The notes beneath the pieces are model-generated. The model had not been told where the DNA came from. It did no database searches and saw only the letters and a program-made list of their open reading frames with translations. The translations under genes were made by a program, and so were the position numbers. DNA of 60,000 bases, taken from Nematostella vectensis. Its lineage: Eukaryota > Cnidaria > Anthozoa > Actiniaria > Edwardsiidae. The stretch lies in contig NC_064039.1 of assembly GCF_932526225.1 (NCBI RefSeq), positions 15,742,639 to 15,802,638 on the forward strand. The letters run 5' to 3'. Numbering within the stretch: the first letter of the stretch is position 1; each line of letters opens with the position of its first letter. Below, in pieces: positions 33,723-43,770 of this stretch.

Positions 33723-34868
33723 TGCGTGCGGTTAGTTTAGTTTTTGCCGTATACTATACACTTAGATCTGTAGCTATAACGTTAAATTAATAAGTGGTGT
33801 AATGTCATAAATTTGACAGACACCGTGTTTTTCGGGCGTCGGATTTTTAGTCGGTTTTTCGGTGTTCTGAAGTTTAGCCTTTCTTTCTTCATCGTGGGTC
33901 CGACATTTACTCTTTCTGCTTAAACATGGAAAACCTTTTGAAACGAAAGCTTTTGGTAAACAACTCGAATAAAAGAAATTAACAAAACAAGAGGAGTAAC
34001 CAAAGAAAAATGCAATCACAGAACCTAAATAGTTACAGGATATGCAATATGTTGAATTAGTCATTTTGATTTTGAAATTCTTTTGAGGACCCTCGACATA
34101 TGATTCAAGATCCTTTAGTGACTCTCTTTTGCCGAACATATGGCCTTCCTTGATAAGACCATCTGCCGTGAAGATGCGATCTCTATCTTCGTCCGCGTCA
34201 TCAAGGAAGATAAGCCTGCGGATAAATGAAACAGAAAATAGTTTTTTTTTCGGTTAAACAAAACTAGAGAACGTTTGCAAGCACCTATATCCTTCCTGTG
34301 CTTTTTACCTGATGTTGACATTAAGAGGGGGCACGGATAACTGGAGATGTGCATAAAGTTTGTATGGCTTCACAAACAGCACCAGCCTTCATTTCTCCCC
34401 GGCTTCACTTCTGTATGTCGGGCTTGTGTGGGGTTGTCCCGACCTTGCTGAGGCCGCTTTCTCTTTAAACGACTCTATTCACCAGAGATAAGTCTCTATC
34501 CTCAGAGACATTTTTTCTACGCTCGCAATGCTCTTCATAAAAAAAAAGGATTATTAAGTTTATTTTTTCAAACAATCATAAGCAAAATAAAAAGAATGCT
34601 CAAAGATCCAGGGGACTGTGTAGGCAGGTTTTCGTGACCATTTTTTGTGGGCATGCCAGTAAATGAGTACTTAGTGCCGACCTTTTCACTTTAAAATTGC
34701 AGCTTGCGTTCGTACACTCGGCTTCCTCTCTGGGCAGAGATGATCGATAACAAACTCAAGCTCTCCCTCAAATCCGCCTTTGCGCCAATACTTCGCGGCA
34801 TTCGGGACACTTTCTATTGACCCTTTTGGCACAAGTACTGCAGCATGAATGTCCGCAAGTGGGCATTA
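33723..34868 (-). pseudogene. array unit 5, RING exon deleted in part
   Basis: Like unit 3, exon d lacks its middle. Exon c is the variant SKCRTHDEERKAKLQN with a frameshift into HGVCQIYDI; this lesion is shared with unit 7. Exon a carries TGA at the CCLRSH Arg codon. Confidence 0.65.
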
Positions 34869-36075
34869 CCAATGCGTGCGGTTAGTTTAGTTTTCGCCTT
34901 ATACTATACACTTATATCTGTAGCTATCACGTTAAATTAATAAGTGGTGTAATGTCATTAATTTGACAGACACCGTGTTTTCGGGCGTCGGGTTTTTAGC
35001 CGGTTTTTCGGTGTTCTGAAGTTTAGCCTTTCTTTCTTCATCGTGGATCCGACATTTACGCTTTCTGCTTAAACATGGAAAACCTTTTGAAACGAAAGCT
35101 TTTGGTAAACAACTCGAATAAAAGAAATTAACAAAACAAGAGGAGTAACCAAAGGAAAATGCAATCACAGAACCTAAATAGTTACAGGATATGCAATATG
35201 TTGAATTAGTCATTTTGATTTTGAAATTCTTTTGAGGACCCTCGACATATGATTCAAGATCCTTTAGTGACTCTTTTTTGCCGAACATATGGCCTTCCTT
35301 GATAAGACCATCTGCCGTGAAGATGCGACCTCTATCTTCGTCCGCGTCATCGAGGAAGATAAGCCTGCGGATAAATAAAACAGATAATAGTTTTTTTTTC
35401 TGTTAAACAAAACTAGAGAACGTTTGCAAGCACCTATATCCTTCCTGTGCTTTTTACCTGATGTTGACATTAAGAGGGGGCACGGAGAACTAGAGCCGTG
35501 CATAAAGTTTGTATGGCTTTACAAACAGCACCAGCCTTCATTTCTTCCCGGCTTCACTTCTGTATGTCGGGCTTGTAAGGGGTTGTCCCGCCCTTGCTGA
35601 GGCCGCTTCCTCTTAAAACGACTCTGTGCACCAGAGAAAAGTCTCTATCTTCAGAGACATATTTTCTACGCTCGCAATGCTCTTCATAAGAAGGACTATT
35701 AAGTTTATTTTACAAACAATCATGGGCAACATAGAAAGAATGCTCAAAGATCCAGGGGACTGTGCAGGCAGGTTTTCATGACCATTATTTTGGGCATGCC
35801 AGTAAATGAGTACTTGGTGCCGACCTTTTCACTTTAAAATTTCAGCTTGCGTTCGTACACTCGGTCTCTCTCTCTGGGCAGAGATGATCGATAACAAGCC
35901 CAAGCTCTCCATTGAATTGACAGCTCTTTTACTCTGCTTGCAAGCGCCTTATCATCCTCTTGAGGGAGATGTTCTCCCTCAAATCCGTCGTCGTGCCAAA
36001 TTCTTCGCGGTATTCGGGACACTTTCTATTGACCCTTTTGGCACAAGTACTGCAGCATGAATTACCGCAATTGGG
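34869..36075 (-). pseudogene. array unit 6, RING exon with nonsense codon
   Basis: Exon d shares CGNSCC and CPEYREEF with unit 4 and has TAA at the Cys of LQAECKSC. Exon a has TAA. Exon c is nearly identical to that of unit 4, 2361 bp away. Confidence 0.68.
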
Positions 36076-37290
36076 CATTACCAATGCGTGCGGTTAGTTT
36101 AGTTTTTGCCGTATACTATACACTAAGATCTGTAGCTATAACGTTAAATTAATAAGTGGTGTAATGTCATAAATTTGACAGACACCGTGTTTTTCGGGCG
36201 TCGGATTTTTAGTCGGTTTTTCGGTGTTCTGAAGTTTAGCCTTTCTTTCTTCATCGTGGGTCCGACATTTACTCTTTCTGCTTAAACATGGAAAACCTTT
36301 TGAAACGAAAGCTTTTGGTAAACAACTCGAATAAAAGAAATTAACAAAACAAGAGGAGTAACCAAAGAAAAATGCAATCACAGAACCTAAATAGTTACAG
36401 GATATGCAATATGTTGAATTAGTCATTTTGATTTTGAAATTCTTTTGAGGACCCTCGACATATGATTCAAGATCCTTTAGTGACTCTCTTTTGCCGAACA
36501 TATGGCCTTCCTTGATAAGACCATCTGCCGTGAAGATGCGATCTCTATCTTCGTCCGCGTCATCGAGGAAGATAAGCCTGCGGATAAATGAAACAGAAAA
36601 TAGTTTTTTTTTCGGTTAAACAAAACTAGAGAACGTTTGCAAGCACCTATATCCTTCCTGTGCTTTTTACCTGATGTTGACATTAAGAGGGGGCACGGAG
36701 AACTGGAGATGTGCATAAAGTTTGTATGGCTTCACAAACAGCACCAGCCTTCATTTCTCCCCGGCTTCACTTCTGTATGTCGGGCTTGTGAGGGGTTGTC
36801 CCGCCCTTGCTGAGGCCGCTTTCTGTAAAAACGCCTCTGTGCACCAGAGAAAAGTCTCTATCTTCAGAGACATATTTTCTACGCTCGCAATGTTCTTCAT
36901 AAGAAGGACTATTAAGTTTATTTTGTCAAACAATTATGGGCAACATAGAAAGAATGCTCAAAGATCCAGGGGACTGTGCGGGCAGGTTTTCGTGACCATT
37001 TTTTGTGGGCATGCCAGTAAATGAGTACTTAGTGCCGACCTTTTCACTTTAAAATTGCAGCTTGCGTTCGTACACTCGGCTTCCTCTCTGGGCAGAGATG
37101 ATCGATAACAAGCCCAAGCTCTCCATTGAATTGACAGCTCTTTTACTCTGCTTGCAAGCGCCTTATCATCCTCTTGAGGGAGATGTTCTCCCTCAAATCC
37201 GCCGTCGCGCCAAATTCTTCGCGGCATTCGGGACACTTTCTATTGACCCTTTTGGCACAAGTACTGCAGCATGAATGTCCGCAAGTGGGC
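36076..37290 (-). pseudogene. array unit 7, RING exon with nonsense codon
   Basis: Exon d has the same TAA as unit 6 and a further frameshift in the TC tract. Exon c is the same frameshifted variant as unit 5, 2362 bp away. Exon a has TGA. Confidence 0.68.
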
Positions 37291-38509
37291 ATTACCAATG
37301 CGTGCGGTTAGTTTAGTTTTCGCCTTATACTATACACTTATATCTGTAGCTATCACGTTAAATTAATAAGTGGTGTAATGTCATAAATTTGACAGACACC
37401 GTGTTTTCGGGCGTCGGGTTTTTAGCCGGTTTTTCGGTGTTCTGAAGTTTAGCCTTTCTTTCTTCATCGTGGATCCGACATTTACGCTTTCTGCTTAAAC
37501 ATGGAAAACCTTTTGAAACGAAAGCTTTTGGTGAACAACTCGAATAAAAGAAATTAACAAAACAAGAGGAGTAACCAAAGAAAAATGCAATCACAGAACC
37601 TAAATAGTTACAGGATATGCAATATGTTGAATTAGTCATTTTGATTTTGAAATTCTTTTGAGGACCCTCGACATATGATTCAAGATCCTTTAGTGACTCT
37701 CTTTTGCCGAACATATGGCCTTCCTTGATAAGACCATCTGCCGTGAAGATGCGACCTCTATCTTCGTCCGCGTCATCGAGGAAGATAAGCCTGCGGATAA
37801 ATGAAACAGATAATAGTTTTTTTTTTCTGGTTAAACAAAACTAGAGAACGTTTGCAAGCACCTATATCCTTCCTGTGCTTTTTACCTGATGTTGACATTA
37901 AGAGGGGACACGGAGAACTAGAGCCGTGCATAAAGTTTGTATGGCTTTACAAACAGCACCAGCCTTCATTTCTCCCCGGCTTCACTTCTGTATGTCGGGC
38001 TTGTTAGGGGTTGTCCCGCCCTTGCTTCCTCTTAAAACGACTCTGTGCACCGGAGAAAAGTCTCTATCTTCAGAGACATATTTTCTGCCCTCGCAATGCT
38101 CTTCATAAAAAGGATTATTAAGTTTATTTTACAAACAATCATGGGCAACATAGAAAGAATGCTCAAAGATCCAGGGGACTGTGTAGGCAGGTTTTCATGA
38201 CCATTATTTTGGGCATGCCAGTAAATGAGTACTTAGTGCCGACCTTTTCACTTTAAAATTGCAGCTTGCATTCGTACACTCGGTCTCTCTCTCTGGGCAG
38301 AGATGATCGGTAACAAACCCAACCTCTCAATTGAATGGACAGGTCTTGCACTCCGCTTGCAAGCGCCTTATCATCCTCTTGAGGGAGATGTTCTCCCTCA
38401 ACTCCGCCGTTGCGCCAAATTCTTCGCGGCATTCGGGACACTTTCTATTGACCGTCTTGGCACAAGAACTGCAGCATGAATGTCCGCAATTGGGCATTAC
38501 CACCGGCAC
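37291..38509 (-). pseudogene. array unit 8, RING exon with nonsense codon
   Basis: Exon d (38509-38327) reads MPVVMPNCGHSCCSSCAKTV and CPECREEFGATAELREN, intact as a RING C-terminal half, then ends at TGA after CKTCPFN. Its d exon is preceded by a spacer, as in unit 2. Confidence 0.7.
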
Positions 38510-39523
38510 AAGCTAACAGTGCCAAGAAGGACGGAAATAGTCTGTTAACCTTCCATAAAAATGAATAGAGTCAATAAATTGGTTTGAAATCTGACTAACC
38601 ACACATTACAGATAAAGTTATCTGGAGCATCTTCGGTAATAATATATAAATATATATATAGTAGAATCGTTTGTTTTGATCATAAATGTCTTATGAGTGT
38701 AGCGAAGTGTCGGCCCATTATGACGTATTAGATAATTTTGACATCTAGGCTGGATTATTGCCATTGGTGTGTTTCACAAAGTATATGCTTGACAAAGTAG
38801 AAATGATTCCACCTTTTCAGTCCGTTTTCACTCTACTCATCCTGCTTTCTTGCCTCTTCAAAGCAGGTAAGGACTGGATTTAATTCCTTAAAAATCATAA
38901 TTGCCTTTTGTTTTCGGTTTGCTTTAATTTGCTTGTCTTCAATTTTTATTTCTATTTGGGATCCAACTTGGGTTCTCAATCTTTGGGTGGATCTTATTAT
39001 CATATACTCGGTTTTGGCTATATTTAAACTTAGGTTGTTTGCAGTTAGCCAAGAACTAATTTTTTCAATGGTTTCATGTCAAACCTTCATTTTCGAGGTT
39101 CTGTACTGGTCGCAAATGTCTTGACCACCAAAATTGCAACCGATTGGCGTCAGGCGATGATTCCCTGTCATTGCAGCTTTGTAGCATGTGATGCTGAAAA
39201 AAAATATGTAAAACATTATGTAATTAAAGTATTTATTGAAATTGTGTGCAATATCTGGTAATATTCTTAGGATAAGTGATACCATGGAACATGCTCTAAC
39301 ATACCTGTCAACTCTCCTGGTTTTTAGCCTTCATCTCCTGGCAAAAAAAATCTTTAAATTTACTATAATCTCCCCGAAAATTTATCAAGAATTTCTAAAA
39401 CAGTTCATGTATTTAAAGGCAATTGAATTGAATTACCGAGTAGATTGTCCTAAACAGCAACAAAGTGTAATAGCCAAGCCAAGTCAAGACTCAGAGCATT
39501 GATTTAGGGCGTACTTTTCTCAA
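38510..39523 (-). repeat. array spacer 2
   Basis: Nearly identical to spacer 1 at 30376-31370, including the RT remnant, the acceptor plus CYKAAMTGNH stretch and the plus-strand signal-peptide-like exon at 38803. Confidence 0.65.
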
Positions 39524-40294
39524 GCCGTGCGGTTAGTTTAGTTATCGCCTATACTATACACTTAGATCTGTAGCTATCACGTTAAATTAATAAATGTAGT
39601 AATGTCATGAATTTGACAGACACCGTGTTTTTGGGCGTCAGTTTTTCGGCGTTCTGAAGTTTAGCCTTTCTTTCTTCATCGTGGATCCGACATTTACACT
39701 TTCTGCTCAAACATGGAAAACCTTTTGAAAGGAAAGCTTTTGGTAAATAACTCTAAAAAAAATTTAACAAAACCAGAGGAGTAACCAAAGAAAAATGCAA
39801 TCACAGAACCTAAATAGTTACAGAATATGCAATATGTTCAATAATCATTTTGATTTTGAAGGTCTTTTGAGGACCCTCGACATATGATTCAAGATCCTTT
39901 AGTGACTCTCTTTTGCCGAACATCTGGCCTTCCTTGATAAGACCATCTGCCGTGAAGATGTGATTTCTATCTTCGTCCGCGTCATCGAGGAAGATAAGCC
40001 TGCGGATAAATGAAACAGATAATAGTCTTTTTCTTCTGGTTAAACAAAACTAGAGAACGTTTGCAAGCACCTATATCCTTCCTGTGCTTTTTACCTGATG
40101 TTGACATTAAGAGGGGACACGGAGAACTGGAGCCGTGCATAAAGTTTGTATGGCTTCGCAAACAGCACCAACCTTCATTTCTCCCCGGCTTCACTTCTGT
40201 ATGTCTGGCTTGTGTGGGGTTGTCCCGACCTTGCTGAGGCCGCTTTCTCTTTAAACGACTCTGAGGATAGATACTTTTCTCCGGTGCACAGAGT
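39524..40294 (-). pseudogene. array unit 9, truncated, no RING exon
   Basis: Exons c, b and a are open (short-linker type; RSHTNFMHGSSSPC). At about 40290 the unit is cut and joined to spacer sequence, so exon d is absent. The junction explains the chimeric frame starting MVSQISNQFIDSIHFYG. Confidence 0.7.
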
Positions 40295-41265
40295 CGTAAA
40301 TATTCTGTTAACCTTCCATAAAAATGAATAGAGTCAATAAATTGGTTTGAAATCTGACTAACCACACATTACAGATAAAGTTATCAGGGGCATCTCCGGT
40401 AATAATATATATATCCTTTGTTTTGATCATAAATGTCTTATGAGTGTAGCGAAGTGTCGGCCCATTATGACGTATTAGATAATTTTGACATCTAGGCTGG
40501 ATTATTGCCATTGGTGTGTTTTACAAAGTATAAGCTTGACAAAGAAGAAATGATTCCACCTTTTCAGTCCGTTTTCGCTCTACTCATCCTGCTTTCTTGC
40601 CTCTTCAAAGCAGGTAAGGACTGGATTTAAGGCCTTAAAAATCATAATTGCCTTTTGTTTTCGGTTTGCTTTAATTTGCTTGTCTTCAATTTTTATTTCT
40701 ATTTGGGATCCAACTTGGGTTCTCAATCTTTGGTTGGATCCTATTATCATATACTCGGTTTTGGCTATATTTAAACTTAGGTTGTTTGCAGTTAGCCAAG
40801 AACTAATTTTTTCAATGATTTCATGTCAAACCTTCGTTTTCGAGGTTCTGTACTGGTCGCAAATCTCTTGACCACCAAAATTGCAACCGATTGGCGTCAG
40901 GCGATGATTTCCTGTCATTGCAGCTTTGTAGCATGTGATGCTGAAAAAAATATGTAAAACAATATGTAATTAAAGTATTTATTGAAATTGTGTGCAATAT
41001 CTGGTAATATTCTTAGGATAAGTGATACCATGGAACATGCTCTAACATACCGGTCAACTCTCCTGGTTTTTAGCCTTCATCTTCCCGCAAAAAAAATCTT
41101 TAAATTTACTATAATCTATCCGGAAAATTTATCAAGAATTTCTAAAACAGTTCATGTATTTAAAGGCAATTGAATTGAATTACCGAGTAGATTGTCCTAA
41201 ACAGCAACAAAGTGTAATAGCCAAGCCAAGTCAAGACTCAGAGCATTGATTTAGGGCGTACTTTT
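40295..41265 (-). repeat. array spacer 3
   Basis: Third copy of the spacer. Relative to spacers 1 and 2 it has a Thr-to-Ala difference in the plus-strand signal-like exon (TTCGCTCTA near 40575) and small indels. Confidence 0.65.
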
Positions 41266-42472
41266 CTCAAGCCGTGCGGTTAGTTTAGTTATCGCCAATA
41301 CTATACACTTAGATGTGTAGCTATCACGTTAAATTAATAAATGTAGTAATGTCATGAATTTGACAGACACCGTGTTTTTGGGCGTCAGTTTTTCGGCGTT
41401 CTGAAGTTTAGCCTTTCTTTCTTCATCGTGGATCCGACATTTACACTTTCTGCTCAAACATAGAAAACCTTTTGAAATGGAAGCTTTTGGTAAATAACTC
41501 GAAAAAAAATTAACAAAACCAGAGGAGTAACCAAAGAAAAATGCAATCACAGAACCTAAATAGTTACAGAATATGCAATATGTTCAATAATCATTTTGAT
41601 TTTGAAGGTCTTTTGAGGACCCTCGACATATGATTCAAGATCCTTTAGTGACTCTCTTTTGCCGAACATCTGGCCTTCCTTGATAAGACCATCTGCCGTG
41701 AAGATGTGATTTCTATCTTCGTCCGCGTCATCGAGGAAGATAAGCCTGCGGATAAATGAAACAGATAATAGTTTTTTTCTTCTGGTTAAACAAAACTAGA
41801 GAACGTTTGCAAGCACCTATATCCTTCCTGTGCTTTTTACCTGATGTTGACATTAAGAGGGGACACGGAGAACTGGAGCCGTGCATAAAGTTTGTATGGC
41901 TTCGCAAACAGCACCAGCCTTCATTTCTCCCCGGCTTCACTTCTGTATGTTGGGCTTGTGTGGGGTTGCCCCGACCTTGCTGAGGCCGCTTTCTCTTTAA
42001 ACGACTCTGTGCACCGGAGAAAAGTCTCTATCCTCAGAGACATTTTTTCTACGCTCGCAATGCTCTTCATAAAAAAAAGGATTATTAAGTTTATTTTATC
42101 AAACAATCATAAGCAAAATAAAAAGAACGCTCAAAGATCCAGGCGACTGTGTAGGCAGGTTTTCGTGACCATTTTTTGTGGGCATGCCAGTAAATGAGTA
42201 CTTAGTGCCGACCTTTTCACTTTAAAATTGCGGCTTGCGTTCGTACACTCGGTCTCTCTCTCTGGGCAGAGAAGATCGATAACAAACCCAAGCTCTCCAT
42301 TGAGTTGACAGCTCTTGCACTCCGCTTGCAAGCGCCTTATCATCCTCTTGAGGGAGATTTTCTCCCTTATATCCGCCGTCACGCCAAATTCTTCGCGGCA
42401 TTCGGGACACTTTCTATTGACCCTTTTGGCACAAGTACTGCAGCATGAATGTCCGCAAGTGGGCATTACCAA
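41266..42472 (-). CDS. array unit 10, least damaged RING/ZF copy
   Basis: All four sense exons are open. d (42472-42131): MPTCGHSCCSTCAKRV, RKCPECREEF, LKRMIRRLQAECKSC and a TRAF-type finger ending STHLLACPQK. a (about 41940-41820): GWCCLRSHTNFMHG. b (from 41745): DDADEDRNHIFTADG. c (about 41550-41329): KCRIHDEERKAKLQN. The second-finger ligand in CTNASC is Arg here (CTNASR), so zinc binding by that finger is doubtful. A RING-TRAF protein would act as an E3 ubiquitin ligase or adaptor, but the first RING half is missing, so function is uncertain. Confidence 0.6.
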
Positions 42473-43058
42473 TGCGTGCGGTTAGTTTAGTTTTCGCCTT
42501 ATACTATACACTTAGATCTGTAGCTATCACGTTAAATTAATAAGTGGTGTAATGTCATAAATTTGACAGACACCGTGTTTTCGGGCGTCGGGTTTTTAGC
42601 CGGTTTTTCGGTGTTCTGAAGTTTAGCCTTTCTTTCTTCATCGTGGATCCGACATTTACGCTTTCTGCTTAAACATGGAAAACCTTTTGAAACGAAAGCT
42701 TTTGGTAAACAACTCGAACAAAAGAAATTAACAAAACAAGAGGAGTAACCAAAAAAAAATGCAATCACAGAACCTAAATAGTTACAGGATATGCAATATG
42801 TTGAATTAGTCATTTTGATTTTGAAATTCTTTTGAGGACCCTCGACAAATGATTCAAGATCCTTTAGTGACTCTCTTTTGCCGAACATATGGCCTTCCTT
42901 GATAAGACCATCTGCCGTGAAGATGCGACCTCTATCTTCGTCCGCGTCATCGAGGAAGATAAGCCTGCGGATAAATGAAACAGATAATAGTTTTTTTTCG
43001 ATTAAACAAAACTAGAGAACGTTTGCAAGCACTTATATCCTTCCTGTGCTTTTTACCT
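42473..43058 (-). pseudogene. array unit 11, truncated
   Basis: Exons c (long-linker type, 42888-42532 frame) and b are present. Similarity ends abruptly at about 43058, just where exon a should begin. This is the right boundary of the array. Confidence 0.7.
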
Positions 43059-43770
43059 TTATAGTATTTGTAGAAGCTACTTTACTAAATATGAATAAAA
43101 CAGTGTATCCAGTTAAAGCACTTTTGGAAAACAACATATGTCGTGAACCCAAGCTTTCCAGTCAAGGTGCAAGCATCTTTCCTTCAACACCCCCTTCCAT
43201 CTTTCAAAATCTAAAAAAGGGAAAAAAAGATTTTTTTTGTAAAGCAGCAGCAAACGTGTCCCTGCTTTCATTTTGAAAAAAACAGCAGACACCATTTATT
43301 GTCTTTTGTTTGGAAGCTTAAAAAGAATACCGTTTTTTTTTTTGTCGTGCCGGAAGTTGCGTTGTCTTTGAAGTGTTGTTGATGTATTGTCTGGATATGT
43401 CTCTGTCTGGTAGTTTATGGATATTTTATAGCCCTCTCATTTTACTTCAAAATACATTTACTCTCTCTGTCTAGTGTGTGTCTCTCTAGTGTGTGTCCTC
43501 AAATTGGATAGAATTTTACACCATAAAAGATAGGACAATCAGACCCGTCTACTTTCATGGGAGCCATCAACCTCCAAACCTGGAGAGATAATGCTTTTTA
43601 CCTTTCAAGATTATCCAAATTTTAAAAATTTATTCAAAGGTGGAGTGTTTCCATGTCATGCGTTTGTCTGCCATGTTTTTCTAATATGGAAATTAAACTT
43701 AAATTAATCATCACTACTATTGCACAAAGGTAGTGCTAAAAAGTATTAAGAAAGGTTAAGTTAATTATTC
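43059..43770. other. intergenic, no gene recognised
   Basis: AT-rich with a T-run and a short repeated CTCTCTAGTGTGTGTC. Nothing else is supportable. Confidence 0.4.

Larger units (their letters stand above)
28197..43058 (-). repeat. tandem array of RING/TRAF-type zinc-finger gene units
   Basis: About eleven units of ~0.6-1.2 kb repeat head to tail, with spacers of ~1 kb at three places and part of a fourth at the left end. In sense (minus) order each full unit holds exon d (RING C-terminal half plus TRAF-type zinc finger), exon a (GWCCLRSHTNFMHGSSSPC), exon b (LIFLDDADEDR, then ADGLIKEG) and exon c (basic, KRKCRIHDEERKAKLQN). The first half of the RING (the first Cys pair) is not found in any unit. 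Most units carry stops, frameshifts or deletions, so most of the array is pseudogenic. Confidence 0.85.

Noticed and set aside
33469-38441. ORFs reading SRIPRRIW or SRMPRRIW in the array
   Set aside because: Shifted-frame shadows of the RING/zinc-finger exon; the real frame carries the Cys/His spacing.
28197-43058. CRISPR-like array
   Set aside because: Units are ~1.2 kb with coding exons, not short repeats with unique spacers.
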